Below, piece by piece: positions 22,391 through 33,395 of a DNA stretch of 64,000 nt. The DNA is taken from positions 18,042,001-18,106,000 of the forward strand of contig NC_091048.1 in NCBI RefSeq assembly GCF_963966145.1, given 5' to 3'. The notes beneath the pieces were generated by a model that was not told where the DNA came from, did not search any database, and saw only the letters and a list, made by a program, of their open reading frames with translations. How positions within the stretch are numbered: the stretch's first letter is position 1; the number at the start of each line of letters is the position of its first letter. The position numbers were made by a program, and so were the translations under genes. This DNA is from Tenebrio molitor (Eukaryota; Arthropoda; Insecta; Coleoptera; Tenebrionidae).

Positions 22391-23738
22391 CCAAATAAGG
22401 CCCACCTAATTTTTGTTTTCAAATATCGGTAAAAACAAGTAAGAACTTTGGATGCGGGTTGTAAATGAAAGTTTATTCTTTTCTTAACATAACAGCATAA
22501 AACATATAAATAAAAGAAATAAAACAAAGAAGTAAAATTATTTATTAAAATTTAACATAAAATAACATTTTTAATTTACAATGCGAAAATTTCCGATAAT
22601 AATGCGGAATCTGGAAAAGTGCCCCGAATGCTTGCAGCGTTTCCACGTTGAATGGCAAGGGAAATCCTCTCAAAAAGGAATTTCTTAGATTTTGAATCCC
22701 CTGATTCCGCGATAAGTCGGTCTCCGATGACATTAATGAAATCTATTGTTTCTTTGCACCAAGGGCCTAAGGTTTCAAAGGCTAAACCTTTAAATATGTA
22801 GTTTGACGAAATAATTGAACGATATTTGTTATGTTTGCGTTTGCAAGCCATTTCAGCGGCAAAACCTGAGACTTCAGATGTTTTCAATACGTAACTGTCT
22901 GCAAGTGTATCTACGACAGTAACGTCCCAAACCAAAGGTTGACCTTTATTCCACGGTACTAAAGTCATCCCATCAGGGCGTTTTCCGTCATCACGAGATA
23001 GTCCGTTTGGTTCTAAAGTTGAATTAACATGAATAGAAGTCAAAGACCGGTTGATAATAGAATTAATTTCAGTGTGTCTTGAAAATCTACCACTGCTTTT
23101 GGAACAACTTAGACCGTGAATACCAATTTCATCAACTTTCGCATTGCATTTGCAAATATGAGGTGTACAAAGATTACAACCCAATCTTAAACCAATACAA
23201 ACTTGGAAGGGAGTGTTATCTAAAAGAGTACCAATATTAGGAGAAGGTATTGCATGTAACCAAGATCCTGATTCTCTGCATTGCAAAGCCTTAAAACGAG
23301 CCAAGTCCCTAGATGAATTAAAGATTAAGTCATTGTCAATTATTCTTTTGATATTGATATTATCCCAATTCTTCTGAAATTGTGGAATTGTTGGTCTTTC
23401 GTTCTCATTTTCTACATCCCAGACTGCTAAAGCTTCATCATAATGGTGAATAATAAGCTCATTATCCTTTGAATTTAGTAATTGAGAAACAAGCTTTTTA
23501 ACACCATGAACTGAAGATAGGAAAGCAGGGAGGCAAATATCGGAAATGCGGCGAATTCCCAGTCCACCAAATCTAATCGGTAAAGTGGACTGACACCATT
23601 GTAAATCAGTTAAACGTAAATTAAGTATTTTTTCTAAAGAAGACTTTAAAGAAGAATCAACAAAGAAGTTATTCCTTTTTCAAAAAAACATTGTTTGTGG
23701 GCCTTTTTGCGTACGATGTGCTTAATAAGTTGCTTGTA
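22391..23738 (-). mobile_element. Retroelement fragment inserted in Pao RNase H
   Basis: The interval sits exactly between two halves of the Pao RNase H. Its edges carry similar inverted motifs: GTACCTGAGCC with AAGGCCCACC at the left, and GTGGGCCTTTTTGCGTACG at the right. A short TAAG direct repeat may be the target duplication. It carries one long minus frame (next entry). The upstream RT is missing, so this is a 3' fragment or an internally deleted copy. Confidence 0.65.
22576..23679 (-). pseudogene. C-terminal part of a retroelement polymerase with nuclease-like domain
   Basis: The minus frame is open for about 368 codons with no start of its own. Order: LPIRFGGLGIRRISDICLP (RT thumb-like GGLGI), a C/H cluster CKCNAKVDEIGIHGLSC, KRPDGMTLVPW then PLVWDVTVVDT (a PD-(D/E)xK-like arrangement) and near the end SLAIQRGNAASI, a phrase typical of a widespread invertebrate retroelement family. 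I recognise the family only loosely. The PD...D arrangement suggests a restriction-like endonuclease like those of R2-type LINEs; that is inference. Confidence 0.6.
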
Positions 23739-24890
23739 ATTCAAGTCTCGGAATCGTCATTCCTTTCAAGGGCGAAACCTTTGATTTTGCACACAAGAGA
23801 CGTACAACTACCTGTTCATCCTTGACAGATCTTATATAAATACAAGCTCCATAAGAAGTTAAACATGCATCCGAAAATTCATGAAGTTCTAATCTTGTTG
23901 GACTATTAATTAAAACATGTCTTGGTATAGAAAGTTCTTGTAAATATTTGAGTTCGCTGTGAAACTTCCTCCATTCAGTGAAGATATTACTAGGTGGAGA
24001 TTCATCCCATGTTAGGTTCTCTAACCAAATTTTTTGTAACATTATCTTAGTATATATGGGCTCAATAATAATCCAAGCGGATCGTAAATTTGAGCTATAC
24101 AAGACAATATTGACCTTTTAGTCCATCTGGTTGTTGATGGTGCCTTTGACACTTTGCACTTGATAAAATCCTCTTGTTGTGACCAAAGAACACCTAATGT
24201 TTTTGTATTTGCATCTGAGCCTAAATTAGTCATGCTTGAAGTTAGAAGATTTGGGTCTAATTCCTTTAATGTTGTTGGATCATTTGAGGCCCATTTTCTC
24301 AGAATTAATCCCCTTGTTTTCAATGCGTTTGTAAGATTCTTACATATTTGTTGTGCAGATTCTATATCATCAGCTCCTCCTAAATAATCATCTACATAAA
24401 AGCAATTTCTGATAATTTCAGCGATGTTTGGTTGTTCATTTTCTACTTGATTTGCAATTTCAAGCATACATCTAATGGCTAAATATGGTGCCGATGTAGT
24501 ACCATACGTCACTATTTTTAATTCATAAATTTGTATTGGTTTAGACGGATCTGCTCTCCAAAGAATCCGTTGTAACAAATGTTGACTCGGATCTACCCAT
24601 ATCATTCGATACATCATTTGAACGTCACTTGATAATCCATATGCATATTGTCTGAAGCGAAGTAATATTAAAAAGATATCATTTTGAAGAGTAGGACCAA
24701 CTCTTTGAATTGAAAGAATATTCCGAAGTCGTAGGTGCTGATGCGTCGAATACGATTCTTAGTTTGGTCGTCAAACGTCAAACTAGCTTCTTTTAAGGCA
24801 CTGTGATGTGGCGTGAAATATGTTACACCAGAATGATTTGCATTACATAAATTCATATGACCCAATGGGTAATTGTTCACTTTAACTACT
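23722..24890 (-). pseudogene. BEL/Pao pol: reverse transcriptase and start of RNase H
   Basis: From 24890 down: VNNYPLGHMN and TYFTPHHSALKEAS (start of RT), a frameshift, then MMYRMIWVDPSQH, YGTTSAPYLAIR, FYVDDYLGG (catalytic YVDD), KRSILSCIAQIYDPLGLL (the A17-type Pao signature) and, after a frameshift near 24060, KIMLQKIWLENLTWDE, ELHEFSDACLTSYGACIY (RNase H start) and PRLELQAT. The frame then stops because another retroelement follows. Two or more frameshifts make it dead. Confidence 0.85.
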
Positions 24891-25173
24891 TCTGGAATTT
24901 TCTAGTCTTTTTTTTTTTTGGCTAGACAGCCACAGGGTGTCCTCCTACATCGTTTCCCACCACTCGAACCTTCTGCAAATGAAAATTGTCCTTACCCTTT
25001 AGTTATACTAAGACATTGGCGCGACCTTGACGCGACCTTGAAACACAACAGGAGAGAAAAAAAGGCATTTGCACAAGGTTTGAATGGTGGGAAACGATCT
25101 AGGAGGACGCCCTGAGGCTGTCTAGTTAGAAAAAACGCGAAAATTCCAGAAGTAGTTAAAGTGAACAATTACC
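24868..25173. mobile_element. Palindromic MITE inside a larger inverted repeat
   Basis: Core 24922-25125: the left end CTAGACAGCCACAGGGTGTC mirrors the right end with GGACGCCCTGAGGCTGTCTAG over about 60 bases. Outside it, 24868-24902 and 25140-25173 are a second, 34-base inverted pair. The left outer arm is Pao coding sequence (frame PEVVKVNNYP), so the right outer arm is an inverted copy of Pao sequence rather than transposon. Unusual structure; see findings. Confidence 0.7.
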
Positions 25174-25249
25174 ACCCAACGGCTGTTGATAACAACACAT
25201 AGCTGTTGTGTTCTGAATATGACGCAAAAGTTGTGGAATTCGTACTTGC

Positions 25250-25440
25250 CGAATTGTCTACTGTTGTTCCAACTTCCTTTTTTTATAAATAGAGGAAAAA
25301 ATTATGTTTGCTTTGCATTGTTTACAGTATCCTGAGTTACACCTTGCGGTGTAATGACCTCCTTTGAGACAATTAAGACATAGCTTCAATTCTTTGATCT
25401 TTTTTATCGTGTTATTGATATCTAAATTGAGAAAAGTTGT
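25250..25440 (-). pseudogene. BEL/Pao gag zinc knuckle
   Basis: Reading the minus strand: LCLNCLKGGHYTARC followed by NSGYCKQCKAN. This is the paired CCHC-type RNA-binding knuckle of Pao gag. It is separated from the main gag by the MITE at 25448-25882 and ends at a stop near 25260. Confidence 0.75.
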
Positions 25441-25447
25441 ACATGAA

Positions 25448-25882
25448 TACAGGGTGTTTCTGAAATACGTGTGTTAATTTTAACCAGTCAAAGAATTCGC
25501 CAATTTATAAAACTTTTCTCTATAACATTTTGTAAAATTCGTAAAAGTATTTCAAGATTTTTTGCCCCACAATTTTTACCAAACGAGTCTTTTTGTGTGA
25601 TTAACTATATAGTTTATATTTTTTGTAACCATGAGAATCTAAATTTTGATTATTTATTTTTTTCTATAACAATGGAACTTTTTAACAAAGCTCTGTTTCT
25701 ATCACAACAGAAAATTTTCGCCCTTACTCATAGGCGGGTATACACTTTGAAGGTTAATTTATTCCACATTTTAAATCAATTTATATTACTTTTTCGTAAA
25801 AATGTTATAGAGAAAAGTTCCATGATTTGGCGCGTTCTTCCACTGGTTAAAATTAACACACGTATTTCAGGAACACCCTGTA
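25448..25882. mobile_element. MITE, 435 bp, TACAGGGTG ends
   Basis: Terminal inverted repeats of about 40 bases: TACAGGGTGTTTCTGAAATA at the left, its mirror with GAACACCCTGTA at the right, extending with mismatches inwards (CTCTATAACATTTT against AAAATGTTATAGAG). The 154-codon plus frame covering it is a chance read of repeat DNA. A related end lies near 4620-4650. Confidence 0.8.
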
Positions 25883-26639
25883 TATGGCATGATGTTCATT
25901 GCAAACAGATCAACTGGATTCTGTGGATGTTATAAATGTTTTGTTCCCTTTTCTTGCTGGATTGTTGAAATTTGTTCTGATTTTTTGTTGATCTATTGTT
26001 TCTAAAGTCCATTCAAGAATTAAAAAACCACCAACGTCGCATTTTCCTCGATAATTACTATCGGCAACGCTGTTTAGTGTAAAATTTGGTGAGAATTGAA
26101 ATTTTGAGGTTAAGTGTTTATTAAATGTCTTGTTTTTCTGGGCATGTTTAAGTAAAAATAATAAGAATCAATAAATAAATGAAACGTGCTGCTAATAAAA
26201 CAATATGAACGGAATTCAAAGCAACTGAATTTTATTTTGAATCAAATAAATGTCATCATTTATAGTTACCAACGTAGTAATGGTAGTATGAAAAAATATC
26301 TACCTAGGGTTTTTTAAATTTTACCAACCTAAAGCAACAGGTGGTGGTTTTTTGATTTTTGAATGGACTTTAATAAGTTTGCATGAGTTCCAAGGAAAGT
26401 TTTTAACTGATTTAAAGTGGTAGGTACATTCTTTTGTGATTTTGTATTGTTCCCACTCACGACTGGTTCGATTATCTAACTTCGTAGTAATTATGTAGAT
26501 TATTATTCCACGAAGAGACCTCGTCACCTAACGATTCGAGTGCTCTCAAATATTTCCAAGTATCGTCAATGAGTTTTCTTATTTTTGAAGGAGATTCCTT
26601 TGTGATTTATTCCAAATTAAAAAGACCTTTGATGTGGTT
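25883..26639. other. Decayed Pao gag DNA and unassigned insertion
   Basis: Between the MITE and the recognisable gag. About 26030-26330 looks foreign to Pao, and TTAAAAAACCACCA at its left faces TGGTGGTTTTTT at the right. No gene is called. The 68-codon minus frame at 26321-26527 may include gag remnants but cannot be supported. Confidence 0.35.
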
Positions 26640-27215
26640 GTCAATCAATAATCTTCAATTATCATATCTTTCATATAACAACTGCCATGCTGCATCATAA
26701 TTTTCTGATGAAAGTTCCAATGATTTGATGACTTGAGCTGCGTCTCCTAGTAAAAAGGATCTCAAATAGGTACTGAAATTTTGTAATTTCTTCCACACCT
26801 TGTATTATTGTGAATAAGGGCGGAAAACGTATCCCTAAACTCTAACCAACTGTCGTATTGAGCATTAAACTTTTGTATGCCAATTTTTGGTAACCGCATA
26901 GATTGTGAGACTTGGCTGACACCTATGGCATTATTTTCATTTATTGATACACTGGAATCAGCATCTGTAGTGATTTTAGCTTGATTTACAGAATGTATTA
27001 TTCTTTTTGCCACGGTTCTGTGATACGATGCTGTGAATGAATTGTATTCTTTTTTCCACTTGCTTTTCAATTTCATTGTCTTCTACTTTAAGAATAATCT
27101 TCATATGATAGTCATCAAATTCTCGAATAAGATTTTCTAGTTCATCCCCTGCAGTCAAGACAAAAGTGTCCCAAAAAAAAACATGGCCGCTCATTCCCTG
27201 TCGGCTTTCACTCAC
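26640..27215 (-). pseudogene. BEL/Pao gag fragment
   Basis: Minus frames hold the Pao gag signature MRLPKIGIQKFNAQYDSWLE, then FRDTFSALIHNN, then in another frame YLRSFLLGDAAQVIKSLEL, NYDAAWQLLYERY, a stop, and LLIDNHIKGLFNLE. The domain corresponds to the DUF1759 capsid-like protein that packages the element RNA. At least one frameshift near 26770 and one stop near 26660 break it. Confidence 0.8.
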
Positions 27216-27431
27216 CCCCGCCCCTAGTGGTCGCTGGTGGTACCGACATCGGTACTATTATTGCTTTTGTTGGCGGTTGGTTTGAATTCAAAAGCGGATA
27301 TCTCAATATATAAAAAAAATCTGAACACGTAATGATTTGTAAAATGTACATTTAGGGAATACAAATTTTAAATTATTACTTAATACCTACTATCTATTAT
27401 GAAACGTCTGTACATGGCACATTTTTAGGTC

Positions 27432-29137
27432 TCACATTTTCTTAAACTTTTTTTGTTGTTTGTTATAGAAAAATTGAATTACTTTTTCTGTACATTTGTA
27501 TAAAATATAAACTATCAATAAAATCAGTACCAAGTCTACAATGAACACATCTAAAAGAAGATATTGATATAAAGGTAAATCTAGAGCTGCAACTCTTAAA
27601 TGAGAGGCGCCTCCATGTCGAATTATGTAATCTACCCAATACATCGCTGTGTCCATTGGGTTGATTAATCGGTCGTGATATATTTTGGATCTAGCTTTGG
27701 CATTTTTAGTGTACCTAAAACGAAGTGTTAATACAACAAGGTAAAAAAAATAACGATTGATTTACGTTTGGTTAGTCAGGAGATCGTTGAGTTTTTCAGT
27801 TAACGTTTTCTGGGTAATGTCCTTGTAATTCAGCGAAAGTCCAAATCCGCTGTTGACAATCTTTTGGGTATTTAGCCTTTGATCTCCAAATATGGGTATA
27901 GCCAAAACGGGCACTCCGTGATATATTGTTTCAGTAGTGCTCAAAAGTCCACCGTGAGTGATAAACAATTTCATATTTGGATGAGCTGAAATGTTTTCAA
28001 TTTAATTTTGTTCCAGTTAGGTGTTTGTTCTATTTACCTAAAATATCTTGTTGAGGTAACCATTTGCCCAACTTCACATTTGTCGGCTTTCCCGGGAGAA
28101 CATCTGTTTCCCATTTCCACAAAACTTTTTGTTTTAGTTTTGAAAACGTGTTGAGGAAAGCTTCAAGCTTCTCAGGTGGTAGGTCGGAACATTTTATATT
28201 GGAACCTAAACTGAAGTAAATGACTCCATTTTCGGCATCATCCAAGAATTCTTGTAAGTCTCTTGGAAGTTTCTTTGGGGGTTTTACGTGGAAACCTCCA
28301 ATATCGATCATGTTGGGTACATAAGGAACCGGGTCGTTGGTACTGTGATGAGAGTTAACGAACACCACCGAAGCGTTGTATAAAATTTCGTTTAGATCTG
28401 GCCCATTCGGTAGATATTTTCTAACCAATTGTCTATGCTTCGGCAACACATAAAAATTATTTATAAATTCGGTGAATATGTACATTAGACTATTGACTGA
28501 TCTTTCATAAAATGTCATTTTGCTAGAATAACTTAACAGGAGCGCTGGAACATACGAGGGTGGCGCTGGGTTTCCTACAAACAGATTTACCCACGCATTT
28601 GCTCCGACTGTACTTAATAATACCAAATGCCCTTTAAAATGTGTTGCAAGTGCTTTGAGTCCATAAGTCATGAATTGTTCTACTATCACAACGTCAAATG
28701 TTTCATTCGAGTGCAGTAGTTTTTGAACGTTGGTATGATTCAAAGTATGTTCAGTAAGTTCCAACATGAAATAATGTATGAACGCTGTAGAGAGAAAACT
28801 GTTCATGTCTTCTCTATCGAAGGAGTTGATTTGTTCTCTCCTCTCTAGAACAAAATGTTTAGGGTTTGAATATTGCTCGGAATCCAAACTTACTTTTAGC
28901 CATCTCTAAAAATCCTGTTAGCAAAATATCTCTGTAGGAACCATTCTTCGGTAAATCTTTTTCGCCATAGGAGTTGATTACTGTTACGTCATGTCCTCTT
29001 TCCGCTAATCCTCTCATTAAAGCACTTCCTAGTATATAGTGACTAGTAGCAGGCACGGGAAATATTCCCAAAATTTTCGCACTTTCGGCAACATACGAGT
29101 ACGTTAAACTTACAACTGCTAAGAGTGCAAACTTCAT
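27432..29137 (-). CDS. UDP-glycosyltransferase UGT-D, complete, 4 exons
   Basis: ER UGT closely related to UGT-A and UGT-C. Exons 28894-29137, 28038-28844, 27766-27985 and 27432-27714; introns of 49, 52 and 51 bases, GT-AG, giving 517 residues. Exon lengths (244, 807, 220, 283) equal those of UGT-A exactly. Seen: signal peptide ending AESA, catalytic His33 in TSHY, FDVVIVEQF, WLPQQDILAHPN, LFITHGG, FGDQ, RHGGASHLRVAALDL, a membrane span and tail KKFKKM (KxKxx). The middle intron does contain an in-frame stop, unlike the one in A and C. No damage seen. Confidence 0.93.
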
Positions 29138-29440
29138 TTCCCTTTCGATCTAAAAAGCCATAAATGAAATATTTACTTTAAGGTAGTAATTAGATGTAGT
29201 GTCGTTGCAACTTTTTGTTTTGTTGTTGGTACTCGTAATTTGAGAAATAGGTATTACGATCATTTAAAAAAATGGTTAGGTACCAAGTGTGAAAGGTTTT
29301 AACAATTAAATTTGTTAAGCAGTTTCAACTTCATAAAACAGAGATTTCGTTCCAAATTTTAATGAAATACATTTTTCACATTTGTTAAAGTAATGTCCTT
29401 TAATCGCCTTGTTACGAAGGTTCGTCTTGTATTCTACAAA

Positions 29441-30425
29441 TACCGTGCGATCATTTAAATTATAAATTAGAGCGGGCTGTGAATTTTAAATAAGGTTGGC
29501 ATTATTAACTGTTGTCAATTTGATTTAAAATTTGAATTGTCAAAGTGACATTTCAAAATTTTTTATTTCGAACAGAACATTTTTCTTACTGAGAATTATT
29601 TTTAAAATGCTGAACAACAAGAGAATGGCGAATGGAAGTATTCTGTAGAGCACTGCGTTAATGGTTTTCAAAACACATTCCCTAATTTTCCTGTAGATTA
29701 CCAAAAATTGGTCCAACAAATTTATAAATGTGTGGCGAAATTTCTTAATGTGGGGACTGTTGGTCAAAAAGCCGGTAGTGGAGCGCCCAAAAAAAGAATT
29801 CCTGAGGTTGTGGCAGATGTTTCAGTAAGAATGAAGCAGTCTCCTAAAAAAACCTCCCCGCAGGTTAGTCCAAGAGATGGACCTCTCAAATGGAACTCGT
29901 CACAAAATATTAAAACAAGATTTAAATCTTCATTCCTATAAAATTACAGTCGTTTAAGAGCTGCTCCCACGAGATTTTCCTACGCGAATAAGATACAGTC
30001 AGTGGTTTTTGAATCATCTAAATTTCTAATTTAGATTATTTCTAGGCACTATTTAATGCATGCAACGCTATAACCGTTCAGATGTTGGAAAATGCATTTG
30101 AAAATATGCAAGGGAGGGTTAACAGTTGCATTGAAGCTTGGAGAGAACACTTTGAACACTTTCTGCAATGCATTTGAAAATATGCAACGGAGGGTTAACA
30201 GTTGCATTGAAGCTGGGGGAGAACACTTTGAACACTTTCTGTAATTCTCAATAAAGCTACATTATTCTTTATTGCTTTCTTTTCCTTTAAATTAATATGG
30301 GAACCATAAACGCTATAAAGTTAACCATAACCTCACATTTATTTAATCAGTCAATTGGCATTCTGGGCAATCGTATAAAAAAAATCCCGCCTACTCTAAT
30401 TTATAATTTAAATGATCGCACGGTA
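29441..30425. mobile_element. DNA transposon remnant, 985 bp, 32-bp perfect inverted ends
   Basis: 29441-29472 (TACCGTGCGATCATTTAAAT and onward) is the exact mirror of 30394-30425. Inside lie a mariner-like transposase remnant (plus strand) and a direct repeat: about 75 bases containing AATGCATTTGAAAATATGCA occur twice between 30087 and 30242. Confidence 0.8.
29590..30040 (+). pseudogene. Mariner-like transposase remnant inside the 985-bp element
   Basis: The forward frame reads GTVGQKAGSGAPKKRIPEVV, VRMKQSPKKTSPQ, then in a shifted frame YKITVV, a stop, ELLPRDFPTRIRYSQWF. This is the linker and early catalytic domain of a mariner-like transposase. Stops and a frameshift disable it; no intact catalytic triad is present. 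Confidence 0.6.
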
Positions 30426-30816
30426 TAATTTAGATAAGTACTTATGATTTCCAAAGTTATTAATGTTGTTTGTATCAAATTAAAAAACATGTTTGAAATT
30501 ATTAAAAAATATTGTAAAGAGAAAAATAATATCTAGCTATAAGGAAGGTGGAGTAGATTTGTAGAAACTTAAAATTGCTTAAATAAATTAGGTTTTCTGC
30601 TTAAAAAATAAATACATCAAACTGTATTATCATATTTCTATAAGTATACATATAGCCTCTAATCTATCACTAGGTTAACATTATGACAAAAATATGTAAA
30701 ATATTTGTTTAAGATATAATTTAAGAACTAATGTTAACAATGACAGCTCTGGAACATTTTATTTATGATGTATAAGTTACTAGATTTAAGTAATACTTAT
30801 TTGTATATGGAAGATA

Positions 30817-30929
30817 ATACGGGGTCATTATAAATGATTGTACATACCATCGTAGGTGGCTGTGCACTATGCTTTAGGTGCGCCGCTAAACACCGACTAG
30901 TTGTTACAAACATTTATAATGACCCGTAT
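30817..30929. mobile_element. Small MITE, 113 bp
   Basis: ATACGGGGTCATTATAAATG at the left is mirrored by CATTTATAATGACCCGTAT at the right. No coding capacity. Confidence 0.65.
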
Positions 30930-32480
30930 AATGTTATAAATCTTTTGGTTTATAAGAACTCACACTGTATATAGTGATTACTTCTAAATCGAAAATAAAT
31001 TACTAACTTAATACACCGCAAGGCATATCACATACCACAAGGTGAAGATTGTGGATGTGGTATGGTTATCGTCATAAAAAAAGTTCTAAGAGCTAATATC
31101 GCAGCAGCTGGTTACATTCCCAAGGGGAATAACTATGAAAAAAATACAACACCCAATAGTGAACATGACCCTGAATATAAATTGTATCAGTGACCAATAG
31201 ATCGTTATAGCGCTTAAAAGTGACGTACATATTTCCATCCATATAATTTAAAAATATGTAACTAAATTAAATTATTCTATAAAATCAAGATTAAATCGAG
31301 ACATGCACTTTGCATAGAGAAATAAATAAAATTTTCAATAACAATTTAACAATACATTTTGCTACTCGTAAAATTTAAGAGGAACTCAACAAAAAATGAC
31401 CTTGATGGAAATTTACTGTCAAGTAAATGTGATGGTTTGCTGACGATTCGCGAGTTTTGGGCAAATAAAATATCGTCCACAAAATTTAGTTTTCCATTCC
31501 ATTAGGTATTTATTTTTGTGAAAATCGTTTCACATCGTTGTAACAGGTGTTCAATTGAAAAGTTCATCGAGTTGGCTTTGACTTTATTTTTTAAGAGACA
31601 ACATCGTAAATTAAGTTGGTTAGACAAAGATAGCGACAAAGATCAAAGTCAATTCGATGAATTTTTCAATTGAACAGATGTTATAACATAATCAATAAAA
31701 AAGAGATAAGGGACGATTATGGAAAACAAATCTTCAAAAAACGTACGGCGTAGCTTCATACATACAAACAACTACGATGAAAAGAGGTTTTGTGGAAATT
31801 CCAACCATAAGGGTGTGGACGGTATAAACCCAGTCACCATTTTCTTCGTTTTCATTTCAGAAATAAGTTTGCGTCATAAATAATTTGCATTTTAGAGTGA
31901 AAATCAAAAAATAAATTTCATTCATGTACCTACCTAAGTGTCAAAATTGAGTGGTGACAGTTTGTGGAAATTTTATGATCCATATCCGCCCTTTAAGTAC
32001 CTATCTCAATTTTTGTTGATCAGAATTTTTTTTTATCAAATTATAAGTAATACAAAAACAGCAATGTAGGTTTTGTTCATTTCTTGTGGGATTTCCATTA
32101 AAATAAATTTGATTGGAATTACTTTTCTCTAACAACTTACCACAATTTACGTTCCTAAACTATGGCTTTGCACAATGAAAAATTTCAAAATTAACCAACT
32201 GCAGTTTTCACGCTTGATGGTTTGATGTTGCACTGATTGTATAGCACGAATACATTTGATGAATCCTGAATTCCTGATAGATATACACTGACGCTGCTGG
32301 CCTGACGAAAGCAAGTCAGTTCTGTCTTGCATTATTAGCGTTCAACAAACAAATAATGTAAATATATTCTTGGCCCCCTTGATTATTTTACAAAATGTAA
32401 TTTTTTTACAATTAATGAGATTCAAATTTTTATTAATAAAAAAACATGGTCAAATGAAGTTCAATTATTAAATTGAACTG
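30930..32480. other. No recognised gene, 30930-32480
   Basis: AT-rich intergenic DNA. Two stretches near 31556-31580 and 31640-31668 are inverted copies of one another (TTGAAAAGTTCATCGA against TCGATGAATTTTTCAA), a weak palindrome. A 61-codon minus frame at 32147-32332 is unsupported. Confidence 0.45.
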
Positions 32481-32492
32481 ATTATTAAATCA

Positions 32493-33063
32493 GGCAGAAT
32501 GGATTCCTAATTTAGAAAATGAGATACCAGATAGTAATAATCCACATCATATTCAAATTAGCCTTGAAATTTTAGTTAAAAATATTAATAGTTCACATAA
32601 TTGGAAATCCCCTGGAGGTGACCAAATTCATAACTTTTGGTTAAAAAAATTTACTTGTATTCATAAATGCTTACTTGATCACTTTAACGGATTTATTAGG
32701 GAACCTAACACATTTCCAGAGTTTTTGGCCCATGGTATAACATATCTGAAACCAAAAGATTCCGATACTAAAAATCCATCAAAATATAGGCCCATCACAT
32801 GTCTGCCTACAATTTATAAAATTATGACATCTTGCATTAAAGTAATAATTTACGACCATTGTCAAAAATTAAATATACTTAATGAAGAACAAAAAGGTTG
32901 TGTTAAGGAGTGTTTTGGTTGTAAAGAACAACTCATAATAGATACGGTGATAATGGAACAAGCTAGAAAAAATAATAGAAATAATTATACCGCATTCATA
33001 GACTACAAAAAAGCCTATGATTCAGTACCACATTCATGGTTAATTAAAATTCTTAAAATTTAT
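32493..33063 (+). pseudogene. RLE LINE reverse transcriptase, 5' piece
   Basis: Open plus frame with QAEWIPNLENEIP, NWKSPGGDQIHNFWLKKF (fingers), AHGITYLKPKDSDTKNPSKY, RPITCLPTIYKIMTSCI, EEQKGC and AFIDYKKAYDSVPHSWLIK (RT palm block with the first catalytic Asp). It runs into foreign DNA soon after LKIYN. No start codon is visible, so the 5' end is missing or decayed. Confidence 0.8.
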
Positions 33064-33395
33064 AATAGTAATTATACATCAAGGTAGAGAAGAAATTTTT
33101 TTAAGCCGAGGTAGTTTATTAATAAAGAAGCGAGGCTTAAAATTGTCTTCTCTAGCGTGGTGTATATATTATTTTTTTCACTACTAGATACGTTAAAACC
33201 CTTTCTAATAATAATTATTAATTAAATTTGTTTGTCCGATGCGACGATCCGAGTTTTCATTTTTCAACGGTTGCTATGAAAATTGAAAATCGTCTCTCTA
33301 CGTTAAACAATAAAATCAAAGAAAATCTTTTGTTGCTAGGTGTCGGCTGTTCATTATTGACTACTAGTTAATAATAAAAAATTATTAACCTAGGG

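Larger units (their letters stand above)
22250..27215 (-). mobile_element. BEL/Pao LTR retrotransposon, fragmented, minus strand
   Basis: Order on the minus strand: gag (27215 to about 26640), gag zinc knuckle (25440-25250), RT (24890-24042), RNase H (24102-23722 and its continuation 22390-22260). The element is broken by a retroelement fragment (about 22391-23725), a palindromic unit (24868-25173), a MITE (25448-25882) and further unassigned DNA at about 26030-26330. The protease region is not visible and no LTR pair was found. Not functional. Confidence 0.85.

Noticed and set aside
25471..25935. 154-codon plus frame
   Set aside because: Covers the 435-bp MITE and its inverted ends; composition is repeat-like.
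30087..30242. Direct repeat of about 75 bases considered as a CRISPR-like array
   Set aside because: Only two adjacent units without spacers; it is a local duplication in a transposon.
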